NCBI GenBank assembly: GCA_036821185.1
Contig: DAISKD010000004.1
Coordinates: 1-64,000 of the forward strand
Origin: CALJTV01 sp036821185
GTDB taxonomy: Bacteria; Chloroflexota; Dehalococcoidia; GIF9; UBA5629
DNA: 64,000 bases
Direction of reading: 5' to 3'
Shown here piece by piece: positions 23,063-31,229 of the stretch. The translations under genes were made by a program, and so were the position numbers. Below the pieces are notes generated by a model. The model was not told where the DNA came from. It was given only the letters and a program-made list of their open reading frames with translations, and did no database searches. Within the stretch, counting starts at the first letter, position 1, and every line of letters starts with the position of its first letter.

Positions 23063-23356
23063 TCACTTTTTCGTCCCACCAGCAGCAGAGAGCTTTGCCT
23101 CATTCAACTTTTTCATCAGGCGCGATTTGCGCCTGGCAGCATTGTTGGGGTGAATCACCCCTTTCTCCGCAGCCCTATCCAGAGCACTTATGGCCCGGAC
23201 CACCAGCGGCTCAGCTTCCGCAAGGTTACCAGAAGCGACAGCCTTTAGCGCCCTAGTGATCCACGTCTTGGTGGCACTCTTCACCGACTTATTCCTTATT
23301 CTCTTCCTTTCAGCAGCTCGGGCAGCCTTCAATACAGACTTGCTCTTCTTGGGCAA
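23063..23356 (-). CDS. rpsT: 30S ribosomal protein S20
   Basis: Binds 16S rRNA helices in the small subunit. The 97-residue, Lys/Arg/Ala-rich protein begins KKSKSVLKAARAAERKRIRN and has the HPNNAARRKSRLMKKLN C-terminal helix typical of S20. The start is TTG (23354-23356), five bases after GGAGG. A rare UUG start is also known for E. coli rpsT, where it takes part in autoregulation; whether that holds here is unknown. The SD is formed by the stop-codon region of the upstream 50-residue membrane-protein gene, so the two are coupled. Confidence 0.96.
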   Translation of the reverse strand: MPKKSKSVLKAARAAERKRIRNKSVKSATKTWITRALKAVASGNLAEAEPLVVRAISALDRAAEKGVIHPNNAARRKSRLMKKLNEAKLSAAGGTKK

Positions 23357-23365
23357 TGTTACCTC

Positions 23366-23518
23366 CTATTTTCTTATCAGCGTCAGCGCTCCCCAAACGA
23401 TGAGAAAGATACCGATTATCCACTGGGCGATATAGAACTTCCATATCACCAGAATACCAGCCACAATAGCCAGTATCCCCAGTGCTACTTCGCTCAAAGT
23501 GATGCTTTTCTTCGCCAT
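23366..23518 (-). CDS. 50-residue membrane protein upstream of rpsT
   Basis: The reading frame ATG to TAG encodes 50 residues: a short basic start (MAKKSITLSEVA), a hydrophobic helix (about 12-25), a short WKFYIAQW turn and a second hydrophobic helix (about 34-46) ending LIRK. This is a two-helix hairpin membrane protein that is too short for usual ORF cut-offs. Its TAG overlaps the SD (TAGGAGG) of rpsT, showing tight coupling. It is downstream of dnaK but separated from it by a strong terminator. No family is recognised. Confidence 0.7.
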   Translation of the reverse strand: MAKKSITLSEVALGILAIVAGILVIWKFYIAQWIIGIFLIVWGALTLIRK

Positions 23519-23613
23519 GGCAGCCTCACATAAACGGTAAGTATGATATCGAGTTTGTCATCAGTCTGTCAATTCCTGTCCTGCGTACTGGTTTGCAGTA
23601 CGTTCCCGCCGCC

Positions 23614-23647
23614 AAAAAAGCAGGTGCTCTGTGGAAAGAGCACCTGC
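23614..23647 (-). terminator. Intrinsic terminator of the hrcA-grpE-dnaK operon
   Basis: On the minus strand a perfect 11-bp stem, GCAGGTGCTCT with AGAGCACCTGC (23637-23647 and 23620-23630), has a 6-base loop and is followed by six T residues (23619-23614). It lies 27 bases after the dnaK stop, so dnaJ is not part of this operon. Confidence 0.92.
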
Positions 23648-23673
23648 CTTTCTTCACAAACGCGGTGTCTGTC

Positions 23674-25557
23674 CTAGATTTCTCTGAACTCGCCCTCGAC
23701 CGTCCCTTCGTCGCCACTAGCGGACTGCCCTGTCGAGCCGCCGGGAGGAGTCCCTGCCTGCTGATAGACCGCAGCCCCGACCTTTTGCATTACCTGGGAG
23801 AGGTCGTTGACCGTCGTCCTTATATAATTTATGTCGGTGCCCTGTAGAGCTGAACGCACCGCAGCCACCTTACCTTCCACTTCTTGCCTCAAATCGGCTG
23901 GGATCTTATCACCGTGCTCCCTGAGCGTCTTCTCAGCGGTATAGACAAGGCTGTCAGCCATATTGCGAGTCTCCGCCGCCTCCTTCTTTTTGGCGTCCTC
24001 AGCAGCATGCATCTCAGCCTCCCGCCGCATCCTCTCCACTTCCTCCTTGTTGAGCCCGCTGGAGGCAGTAATGGTTATCTTCTGCTCCTTGCCAGTACCT
24101 TTGTCCTTTGCCCGCACGCTCAAAATGCCATTGGCATCTATGTCAAAGGTCACCTCAATCTGAGGCACACCCCTGGGTGCTGGTAGTATCCCGTCCAGTA
24201 TAAAACGGCCAAGGGTACGGTTGTCCGTTGCCATGGGGCGCTCCCCCTGCAGCACATGGATCTCCACGCTCGTCTGGTTGTCGGCTGCAGTGGTAAATAT
24301 CTGGCTCTTGGCCGTGGGTATAGTTGTATTGCGCGGGATGAGCGGCGTCATCACACCGCCCAGTGTCTCGATCCCCAGTGTCAGCGGTGTCACATCGAGG
24401 AGCAGTACCTCTCTGACGTCACCTTTGAGCACACCCGCCTGAATGGCTGCTCCCAGCGCCACCGCCTCGTCAGGGTTTATGCCCTTTATGGGTTCCTTAC
24501 CGAAGAACTGCCGCACCAGCTCCTGCACCTTGGGCATCCTGGTCTGACCACCCACCAGGATCACATCATTTATCTGCGCCACCGTGAGCCCGGCATCGCT
24601 TAACGCCTGACGGCAGGGTCCGAGGGTCTTTTCCAGCAGGTCCAGACATAGTTGCTCCAGCTTCGCCCGCGTAAGGGTAATGTTCAAGTGCTTCGGCCCC
24701 GAGGCATCGGCAGTGATAAACGGCAGGTTTATCTCCGTCTGTGCCACCGTGGACAGCTCGCGTTTGGCTTTCTCAGCGGCATCCTTGAGCCTCTGCAACG
24801 CCATCCTGTCCTGCTTTAAGTCTATGCCCGTCTCTTTCCTAAACTCCTCGCACAGCCAGTCGATGATCCTCTGATCAATATCATCACCCCCGAGATGGGT
24901 GTCACCGGCAGTGGACCTCACCTGGAACGTGCCCTCACCGAGCTCAAGTATAGAAATATCAAATGTGCCACCGCCGAGGTCATAGACCGCAATCGTCTCC
25001 TCGCCCTTCTTGTCTAGCCCGTAAGCCAGCGCCGAAGCTGTAGGCTCATTGATGATACGCAGCACATTGAGCCCGGCAATAGTGCCAGCATCTTTGGTCG
25101 CCTGCCGCTGGCTATCATTAAAGTAAGCCGGCACCGTGATCACCGCATCGGTCACCTTCTCCCCGAGGTATGCTTCGGCATCGGCCTTCAGTTTCTGCAA
25201 AATCATGGCAGATATCTCGGGCGGACTGTACTCCTTACCACCCATCACCACCCAGGCATCGCCGTTCCGTGCCTCAATAATCTTGTAAGGCAGCCGCTTC
25301 ATATCGAACTGCACCTCAGAGTCACGGAACTTCCGCCCCATCAGCCGCTTAATGCTGAAGATGGTATTCTCCGGATTGGTTATCGCCTGCCTTTTCGCTA
25401 GAAGCCCCACCAGCCGCTCCCCCTTCTTGTCGATAGCAACCACAGAGGGCGTCAGCCTCTCGCCCTCAACATTGGGGATAACCTTGGGCTCGCCCCCCTC
25501 GATTACCGCCACTACACTGAAGGTAGTGCCAAGATCAATGCCTACTGCTCTTCCCAT
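23674..25557 (-). CDS. dnaK: Molecular chaperone DnaK (Hsp70)
   Basis: The ATP-driven Hsp70 chaperone. The 627-residue protein has the N-terminal ATPase with GIDLGTTFSVVAVIEG, VITVPAYFNDSQRQATKDAG, IINEPTASALAYGLDK and DLGGGTFDISILE, then the peptide-binding domain (VLLLDVTPLTLGIETLGG onward, NTTIPT) and the helical lid, ending in EFREI. An SD (AGGAGG) precedes the ATG. It is the last gene of the hrcA-grpE-dnaK operon, under CIRCE control, followed by a strong terminator. The co-chaperone gene dnaJ, often next in line, is absent here. Confidence 0.98.
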   Translation of the reverse strand: MGRAVGIDLGTTFSVVAVIEGGEPKVIPNVEGERLTPSVVAIDKKGERLVGLLAKRQAITNPENTIFSIKRLMGRKFRDSEVQFDMKRLPYKIIEARNGDAWVVMGGKEYSPPEISAMILQKLKADAEAYLGEKVTDAVITVPAYFNDSQRQATKDAGTIAGLNVLRIINEPTASALAYGLDKKGEETIAVYDLGGGTFDISILELGEGTFQVRSTAGDTHLGGDDIDQRIIDWLCEEFRKETGIDLKQDRMALQRLKDAAEKAKRELSTVAQTEINLPFITADASGPKHLNITLTRAKLEQLCLDLLEKTLGPCRQALSDAGLTVAQINDVILVGGQTRMPKVQELVRQFFGKEPIKGINPDEAVALGAAIQAGVLKGDVREVLLLDVTPLTLGIETLGGVMTPLIPRNTTIPTAKSQIFTTAADNQTSVEIHVLQGERPMATDNRTLGRFILDGILPAPRGVPQIEVTFDIDANGILSVRAKDKGTGKEQKITITASSGLNKEEVERMRREAEMHAAEDAKKKEAAETRNMADSLVYTAEKTLREHGDKIPADLRQEVEGKVAAVRSALQGTDINYIRTTVNDLSQVMQKVGAAVYQQAGTPPGGSTGQSASGDEGTVEGEFREI

Positions 25558-25572
25558 AACTAACCTCCTTAC

Positions 25573-26151
25573 TTAAGACCTTTCCTGCTCTCTCTCTGAA
25601 TTTTCACCTTGTTGCCTCGCAGTGCCGTTCCCTTTCCCCACCACCACCTGAGGCGCCCGCAGCAACCTGTCCCTGAGCCAGTACCCTTTGCGCACTTCCT
25701 CCACCACCAATCCCTCCTCACCCTCGCCCTGGGCAACTGCCTCGTGGACCTGGGGATCGAAGACCTCGCCAACACACTTCACCTCAGACAGCCCGTGTTT
25801 GCCCAGCACGTCCAGCAGCATACGCTGGATCTGCCTGAAGCCCTCGATCCAGCCCCACTTTTCATCGTCAGGGGAAACCCCCTTAAATGCCCGGTCGAAA
25901 GCATCAAGCACTGGCAGTATATCGCAAACCAGCGCTGAATTAGCCATCTTTATCAAATCCTTCTTCTCCTCCTCTTCTCGCCGTTTATAGTTCCTGAAAT
26001 CAGCCTCCGCCCTCTGCCAGTTGGCCAGGTACCTTTGAGCCTTTTCCTTCTCCCTGGCTAATGCCTCGCGGAGGGACTTGATATCATTTTCTATCTCCTC
26101 GCCAGCACCGACCACCTCCTCACCGGGCGCCGCTTTTTCTTCTTCAAACAA
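25573..26151 (-). CDS. grpE: Nucleotide exchange factor GrpE
   Basis: Releases ADP from DnaK. The protein has the long N-terminal coiled coil (LREALAREKEKAQRYLANWQ then RAEADFRNYKRR), the four-helix region (DILPVLDAFDRAF, GFRQIQRMLLDVLGKHGL) and the beta-wing with FDPQVHEAVAQ and GYWLRDRLLRAPQVVV. The start is set at TTG 26151, nine bases after GGAGGA, giving 192 residues. A GTG at 26184 overlapping the hrcA stop, or the open frame up to 26211, is less likely. It lies between hrcA and dnaK, 15 bases from dnaK. Confidence 0.95.
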   Translation of the reverse strand: MFEEEKAAPGEEVVGAGEEIENDIKSLREALAREKEKAQRYLANWQRAEADFRNYKRREEEEKKDLIKMANSALVCDILPVLDAFDRAFKGVSPDDEKWGWIEGFRQIQRMLLDVLGKHGLSEVKCVGEVFDPQVHEAVAQGEGEEGLVVEEVRKGYWLRDRLLRAPQVVVGKGNGTARQQGENSEREQERS

Positions 26152-26176
26152 TCTACCTGTTCCTCCAGTGCTCCAA

Positions 26177-27208
26177 TCAATCACCCGCACAAACGCGGGA
26201 TACCAGGTCACTCAATACCTGCGACATATAGTCTACCGTGGAGATAGCCCGGCGATAGTCCATCCGGGTAGGACCGATGACGCCGAGGGCACCGCTTGCT
26301 CTCCCCGGTACACCATACCTGCTGAACACCAGGCTCAGGTCCTGAAATACCTCATCCCCATGCTCACCGCCTATCACCACCTGAACACCAACATCGCCCG
26401 ACCATTTCGCCAGTGTGGAACTGATCCATTCCCTGGTCTCAAACAGCTCCATCACACTGAGCATTCTCTCCCGTCGGGCGAATTCAGGCTGGTCAAGCAT
26501 CAAACGTATGCCTTCAAAATAGGGTTCCTCATACTCTGCCTCATCTTCGGCCCTCATGATGTCCAGCACCGCCTCCAGCACCTGTCCCTCCCTTGGCGTC
26601 AGCTCCAGGCGCTTTTTGCTGATCTCAAAGCTTGTCTGCCCGAAACACAAAGAGTTCAACCTTCCTGCAATACTGGTCAGCTCAGCCTGGGTCACCTGCT
26701 CGTTGAATGACAGCAGCCGCCTCTTCAATATCGCCTCGCTCAGCACCAGTACCATCAGCGCCAAAAACTCATGCAGCGCCACCAGCTCCAGGTGCCTGAA
26801 GCGACAGCGGCTGGGTTTGGGAAATGTGACCACAGCAGCACTCCTCACCAGATGCGACATTACCATCGCCGCCAGCTTCAGCCATCTCTCAATTCCCTCG
26901 CTCACTTCACGGAAAAGTTCCTGTATGCGGTACTGCTCCTCAAACGGGAGCTCGTACTTCTTGGCTAACGACTCCACATAACGCCGATAGCCTTTGTCCG
27001 TGGGCACACCACCCGCCGAAGTATGCGGCCTGGTGATATAGCCTTCCCTCTCCAGATATGCCATGTCATTGCGAATGGTGGCCGGGCTGACCCCGAGATC
27101 ATAGTTCCGATAAATAACCTCCGATGCCACCGGCTGAGCAGTGGCAACATACCCGTTGACTATGATCCTTAGGACAGCTTCCCTGCGCGCAGCAACACTC
27201 CTTGCCAT
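26177..27208 (-). CDS. hrcA: Heat-inducible transcription repressor HrcA
   Basis: Represses chaperone operons by binding CIRCE. The 343-residue protein has the N-terminal winged helix (REAVLRIIVNGYVATAQPVAS, then LGVSPATIRNDMAYLEREG and the wing HTSAGGVPTDKGYRRYV), a central dimerisation segment, and the C-terminal IGPTRMDYRRAISTVDYMSQVL. The start is ATG 27208, not an upstream frame at 27247, because CIRCE and the predicted transcription start occupy 27211-27243. The operator ends 2 bases before the ATG, so bound HrcA would cover the whole leader. It heads the hrcA-grpE-dnaK operon and is probably autoregulated. Confidence 0.96.
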   Translation of the reverse strand: MARSVAARREAVLRIIVNGYVATAQPVASEVIYRNYDLGVSPATIRNDMAYLEREGYITRPHTSAGGVPTDKGYRRYVESLAKKYELPFEEQYRIQELFREVSEGIERWLKLAAMVMSHLVRSAAVVTFPKPSRCRFRHLELVALHEFLALMVLVLSEAILKRRLLSFNEQVTQAELTSIAGRLNSLCFGQTSFEISKKRLELTPREGQVLEAVLDIMRAEDEAEYEEPYFEGIRLMLDQPEFARRERMLSVMELFETREWISSTLAKWSGDVGVQVVIGGEHGDEVFQDLSLVFSRYGVPGRASGALGVIGPTRMDYRRAISTVDYMSQVLSDLVSRVCAGD

Positions 27209-27210
27209 TT

Positions 27211-27237
27211 TTAGCACTCTCCAGCGTCGACTGCTAA
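27211..27237 (-). promoter_or_regulatory. CIRCE operator for HrcA
   Basis: Reads TTAGCACTC, nine bases, GACTGCTAA (27211-27219 and 27229-27237); it differs at one base from the CIRCE consensus TTAGCACTC-N9-GAGTGCTAA. It fills the space between the predicted transcription start and the hrcA ATG. Confidence 0.93.
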
Positions 27238-27247
27238 CATCACTCAT

Positions 27248-27276
27248 ACTTTATCATAATTATGGCGGCATGTCAA
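27248..27276 (-). promoter_or_regulatory. hrcA-grpE-dnaK promoter
   Basis: Minus-strand TTGACA (27271-27276, perfect), 17 bases and TAAAGT (27248-27253) lie immediately upstream of CIRCE, with transcription starting near 27242. This is a vegetative-type promoter with repressor control, as in other HrcA systems. Confidence 0.75.
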
Positions 27277-27335
27277 AGGGTGTGGCAGTGAACATCCCAA
27301 CCCGGTGCGCCCTATTTCCTTCTAGAATAAACTAT

Positions 27336-27364
27336 ACGGGGCGGTCTAGAACAGACCGCCCCGT
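27336..27364 (-). terminator. Strong hairpin after the lipoprotein gene
   Basis: A 12-bp GC-rich stem, ACGGGGCGGTCT with AGACCGCCCCGT (27336-27347 and 27353-27364), and a 5-base loop follow the stop of the 27393 gene. Only a weak T-stretch (ATAGTTTATTCT) comes after on the minus strand. It separates the lipoprotein gene from the hrcA promoter. Confidence 0.7.
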
Positions 27365-27392
27365 TTGAGGTGATCCCCGTTGTGTGCCAGGA

Positions 27393-28556
27393 TCAGTCTG
27401 AGTATGTGACCTCGAGGATGACGTTCGACCACTCTATAAATTCGGCGACATTGTCCCCATCAGCCACTTTCTGGAACAATGCCTCAACCTGGAACCTATT
27501 AATTGCCGCCGCAGTGACCGCGTTTATTTCGTAGGTAACGTCTATGACGCTGGGCGGGCTGTTAAGGATAGCGCTGGCACCGGTCAACCTGCTCCCACCG
27601 GCATAGCCCCAGCTGGGCAATTTGCTGCCATGCGTCGCCTTGCGTAGCTGCAGACCGCCCAGTCCTGTGACGCTGGAGAATGGGTCACCCACCACCTGTC
27701 TGGTGGTGAACTTTAAGCTCGCGCTCTGTATTTTCTTCCCGGCAAGACTGAAGACATCGAAACTGAAGTAAGCCCGATAGCCCACATTATCAGCATCGTC
27801 GCCGGCAAGAAATCTCGAATTGTCTTTATCACCTGTAGAGTCCACGCAGCCCGACTCTTGTTCCACCATGGAAATGGTCACTGTCTTTACCACCGCCCCT
27901 ACCGTGACCACAACATTCCCCCTGGTCTCGCCACCTTTGCCATCGCTCACGATCACTGTCACATTGTATTGCCCGCCCCGGTTCGGCGCTACCCAGGTGA
28001 CTTTGTTGCCCGTCCCGGTGACGGTGCCATCGCTAACTGACCAGCTGTACCTGACCACATCGCCATCGGGGTCGGAGGCGATACAGGTGATTGTAGCACT
28101 GCCACCATAAATCACCCCTGACGGATTAGCCTCCAGGCTCTGGATAACCGGCGCCTGGTTAGCCACCACCGACATGTTAATGCTCGCCTGTGTTGACCCA
28201 CCTTTGCCATCCTTAACCGTGACCACAATGGTGTAAACACCATATTTGGTAGGTGCCTTCCACACCACTATAGGACCAGCGCCGCTGAACTCACCCCCGG
28301 TACAGGACCACTCAAAACTTACCTGGTCCCCATCGGGGTCTGCGGCATCGCACTGTATTTGGACCGTACCCGATGGATAGACTTGCGGCTGTGCCGCTAC
28401 CAGCCTCGATACCATCGGTGGCTGATTGCCCACAGTCGTAGTGGGCGGTGGCGTCGCCGGTGCCTCCTGCTTAGGCCCACAGGCACCCAGCAGGATCAGC
28501 AGTACGCAGGTAACCATCGCCGCAAAAAGCACCCCACCTCTACCTTTAACCCTCAT
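27393..28556 (-). CDS. Lipoprotein with two Ig/PKD-like domains and a DNRLRE-like C-terminal domain
   Basis: The 387-residue protein starts at ATG 28556, behind AAGGGGG. It has a lipoprotein signal (hydrophobic stretch ending LILLGAC, lipidated Cys at about 26), a Pro/Thr linker and two repeats of about 95 residues with DPDGD and KDGKGG/SDGKGG motifs, resembling PKD or cadherin-like Ca-binding beta sandwiches. The C-terminal domain (about 215-387; AYFSFDVFSLAGKKIQSASL) resembles DNRLRE-type cell-surface modules. It should be anchored outside the membrane and may act in adhesion or carbohydrate binding. No enzyme motif is seen. An upstream extension to 28700 has no support. Confidence 0.78.
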   Translation of the reverse strand: MRVKGRGGVLFAAMVTCVLLILLGACGPKQEAPATPPPTTTVGNQPPMVSRLVAAQPQVYPSGTVQIQCDAADPDGDQVSFEWSCTGGEFSGAGPIVVWKAPTKYGVYTIVVTVKDGKGGSTQASINMSVVANQAPVIQSLEANPSGVIYGGSATITCIASDPDGDVVRYSWSVSDGTVTGTGNKVTWVAPNRGGQYNVTVIVSDGKGGETRGNVVVTVGAVVKTVTISMVEQESGCVDSTGDKDNSRFLAGDDADNVGYRAYFSFDVFSLAGKKIQSASLKFTTRQVVGDPFSSVTGLGGLQLRKATHGSKLPSWGYAGGSRLTGASAILNSPPSVIDVTYEINAVTAAAINRFQVEALFQKVADGDNVAEFIEWSNVILEVTYSD

Positions 28557-28700
28557 AATAGACCCCCTTTCTTTCAACGCCTGCTGTTGTTCATTTGTAC
28601 AGGCTGACTTGAGTATAACACCATTTAACACCAGCGTAAAGTCATGCCTCCACACGGCACTTCGGTACCTCCTGGTGTGTGCAACTGAAATGCCGCACAC

Positions 28701-28730
28701 TTGCCCGTTACCTCATTTCAGTGGTATTAT
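28701..28730 (+). promoter_or_regulatory. glyA promoter
   Basis: TTGCCC (28701-28706), 18 bases and TATTAT (28725-28730) lie 26 bases before the TTG start of glyA. Confidence 0.5.
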
Positions 28731-28756
28731 TCTTTACAACCCTTGGAGGTATATTA

Positions 28757-30001
28757 TTGGCCAGCAGCCGTGCCATACGGGATACTGAAATAGCCCGTCT
28801 CTTAAAGCTCGAAGCCTGGCGACAGAAGGAGACCATAAACCTCATCGCCGCCGAAAATTATGCCAGCGCCGCTGTCCTTAAAGCTCAGGGCTCCGTACTG
28901 ACCAACAAATATGCCGAGGGCTACCCGGGACAGCGCTACTATGCCGGCTGCACCAACATAGATGCCATCGAAAGCCTGGCGATCGAACGGGCTAAGAAGC
29001 TGTTCGGCGCTGAACATACCAATGTCCAGCCCCACAGCGGCTCTCAGGCAAACATGGCAGCTTACCTCGCTCTCCTTGAACCGGGGGATACCGTTATGGG
29101 GATGAATCTGAGCCATGGCGGACACCTCACCCATGGTTCCCCAGCCAACTTCTCAGGGAGATGGTACAAATTTGTCTCCTACGGCGTTGACAGGGAGACT
29201 GAGAGGTTGGACTACGCGGAAATAGAGAAACTGGCACTCAAGCACAGACCTAAACTGATAATCGCCGGTGCCAGTGCCTATCCCAGGATAATCGACTTCC
29301 AGCGCTTCCGCGCCATCGCCGATGCCGTCGGTGCCCACCTCCTGGTCGATATGGCACACATCGCCGGACTCGTCGCCGCCGGGGTGCACCCCTCGCCTGT
29401 CCCCCACGCCCTAGTGGTCACCTCCTCTACCCACAAGACGTTACGCGGTCCTCGCAGCGGCTTTATCCTGTGTAAACAGGAACTGGCAGCGAAAATCGAT
29501 GCCGCCGTCTTCCCGATGACACAGGGTGGCCCCCAGATGCATGCCATCGCTGCCAAAGCGATAGCTTTCTTCGAAGCCATGCAACCGGAGTTCATCAGCT
29601 ATCAGAAGGCCGTCCTGGAAAACGCGCAGATGCTGGCATCCGAACTCAAGCGCCACGGCCTCAGGCTCATAAGCGGCGGCACCGATAACCACCTGATACT
29701 CATCGACCTTGTCCCCACCGGCATCACCGGCAGGGAAGCCCAGAACGCTCTGGAAGCTGCCGGCATACTGGTCAACCGCAATGCTATCCCCTTCGACACC
29801 CGACCGCCACAGATCGCCAGTGGTATCAGACTGGGCACACCGGCTGTTACCTCGCGCGGTTTCGGCACAGAGGAGATGAAACAGATAGCCTCTTCAATAA
29901 TTAAAGTGCTCTCAGACCCGAAGGACAAGAAAATACAGCAACAGGTCAGAGAGCAGGTGATTTCCCTGTGCCGGCGCTTTCCTGCGCCTGGGATAGATTG
30001 A
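28757..30001 (+). CDS. glyA: Serine hydroxymethyltransferase
   Basis: Converts serine and tetrahydrofolate to glycine and methylene-THF with PLP. The 414-residue protein has ETINLIAAENYAS, NKYAEGYPGQRYYAGC, QPHSGSQANMAAY, LLVDMAHIAGLVAAGVHPSP and the PLP-lysine segment VVTSSTHKTLRGPRSG. The C-terminal GTPAVTSRGFG is also typical. The TTG start (28757) is 6 bases after GGAGGT and gives the normal length; the ORF extends 26 codons further upstream without support. It probably ends near a small hairpin (30000-30015) and faces the convergent DUF4405 gene. Confidence 0.96.
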   Translation: MASSRAIRDTEIARLLKLEAWRQKETINLIAAENYASAAVLKAQGSVLTNKYAEGYPGQRYYAGCTNIDAIESLAIERAKKLFGAEHTNVQPHSGSQANMAAYLALLEPGDTVMGMNLSHGGHLTHGSPANFSGRWYKFVSYGVDRETERLDYAEIEKLALKHRPKLIIAGASAYPRIIDFQRFRAIADAVGAHLLVDMAHIAGLVAAGVHPSPVPHALVVTSSTHKTLRGPRSGFILCKQELAAKIDAAVFPMTQGGPQMHAIAAKAIAFFEAMQPEFISYQKAVLENAQMLASELKRHGLRLISGGTDNHLILIDLVPTGITGREAQNALEAAGILVNRNAIPFDTRPPQIASGIRLGTPAVTSRGFGTEEMKQIASSIIKVLSDPKDKKIQQQVREQVISLCRRFPAPGID

Positions 30002-30015
30002 CCGCTCTAACGGTC

Positions 30016-30300
30016 CTACCGCTGCCTGAAATACGATTTAGTCATGCTTACCAGCCACTGCCAGTGGATGGCGATATGAACAATAAACATTATAGCCAGG
30101 GCAAGCGCCAGCCATTGGTGCACGTCCTTCCACTCCTGCCTCGCTAGAAGAAAGCTGCCAGCCTGCTCATCGCCGAGCCCTCCGCGGTACCTGTACCCTC
30201 CCGGGGCCAGAAACCAGAGCAGCGCCCCGGTGATACCCTGCCCCAATAGCAAAATCCCAAAGATAATGTCGACGATATAGTTCAGAGTGACCCGTCTCAT
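30016..30300 (-). CDS. DUF4405-like small membrane protein with His pairs
   Basis: A 94-residue protein with a first transmembrane helix (IVDIIFGILLLGQGITGALLWF), a soluble loop and a second helix (LALALAIMFIVHIAIHWQWL). Histidines at the helix ends (DVHQW, VHIAIHW) match the DUF4405 family, thought to be cytochrome-b-like haem-binding membrane proteins. It may carry electrons or act as a membrane anchor. It stands alone, convergent with glyA. Haem binding is family-based inference. Confidence 0.7.
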   Translation of the reverse strand: MRRVTLNYIVDIIFGILLLGQGITGALLWFLAPGGYRYRGGLGDEQAGSFLLARQEWKDVHQWLALALAIMFIVHIAIHWQWLVSMTKSYFRQR

Positions 30301-30487
30301 CTTATCTTTCCTCCGACCTGCCCGCTATTCCGGCTGCAAAGATTTTGTCAAAAAAGGGCTAACCGCTTAATAATTTTCTAACAATTCGTCGTTATACTAT
30401 ATGAGAAAACAGCTAAATAAGCAACTGCGGCGGCAGGGACATATTCATAGCCGCTGTAGTTACAAAAACAGAAGGAGGTCAGTCGCA

Positions 30488-31213
30488 ATGAACAGATGGG
30501 TCAAGGTCGCTCTAAGCGTCCTGTTAGCAACTACCTTGCTGGCGGTGCCTTCAGGCATTGCCCTGGCCCAAGATGAACAGCCCAAGCCGCCGCAGGACGC
30601 TCTCACCGCCCGCGTGGCTGAGATCCTGGGCATCCAGCAGGAAGCGCTGGAAAACGCCATAGCACAGGCGCAGCAGGAACAGTGGCTGAAAGCCCTGGAG
30701 GCGAGGCTCAACCAGATGGTGGAAAAGGGTGTGATCACCCAGGAACAGGCACAGTCTTTCCTGAACTGGCTTAAGGCGAAACCTGATATTCCTGGACTGA
30801 GGGGACTGTATGGCTTCGGTCCCGTGAGGGCATGGGCTATGCGCCCTGGCGTTGACGGTAAACAGGATGAGATCCTCTCCAGAGTCGCTGAAATACTGGG
30901 CATTGACCAGCAAAAGCTGGCGGACGCCTTCAAGCAGGCACGGCAGGAACAGCAACAAAAAGCGCTTGATGCCTGGCTGAACAAGCTGATAGAGAAAGGC
31001 GTGCTCACTGAAGAGCAGGCCAAGGCTTACAGGGACTGGATAGAGTCAAGGCCCGAGGGTGCACCCGGTATATTGTGCCCCGGCCTGGCACCGGGACGCT
31101 TTGGCAAGCACATGCTGCCCTGGCAACCCGGGAAGCAGCAGACAAATCCCAATAATGCCCAGGGCACAGGGAGCTATACGCAGAATTTGAACAGACCGCC
31201 GGCAACATGGTAA
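30488..31213 (+). CDS. Secreted protein with two DUF2680-type repeats
   Basis: The 241-residue protein starts at ATG 30488, behind GGAGGT, and has a Sec signal peptide (NRWVKVALSVLLATTLLAVP, cleavage near ALAQ). Two helical repeats of about 75 residues follow (about 37-105 and 125-195), each reading AEILGI-(x)-A...QEQ..KAL-A-LN-(V/I)EKGV-T-EQA...W. This is the DUF2680/YckD-like pattern. A Gly/Pro-rich tail ends the protein. It is probably an extracytoplasmic helical, perhaps metal- or stress-related protein; function is unknown. The internal duplication suggests origin by tandem copying of one unit. Confidence 0.75.
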   Translation: MNRWVKVALSVLLATTLLAVPSGIALAQDEQPKPPQDALTARVAEILGIQQEALENAIAQAQQEQWLKALEARLNQMVEKGVITQEQAQSFLNWLKAKPDIPGLRGLYGFGPVRAWAMRPGVDGKQDEILSRVAEILGIDQQKLADAFKQARQEQQQKALDAWLNKLIEKGVLTEEQAKAYRDWIESRPEGAPGILCPGLAPGRFGKHMLPWQPGKQQTNPNNAQGTGSYTQNLNRPPATW

Positions 31214-31229
31214 AATAAATATACTGCAC

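Noticed and set aside
27209..27247. Longer HrcA starting at 27247
   Set aside because: That extension would translate through CIRCE and lies partly upstream of the likely transcription start.
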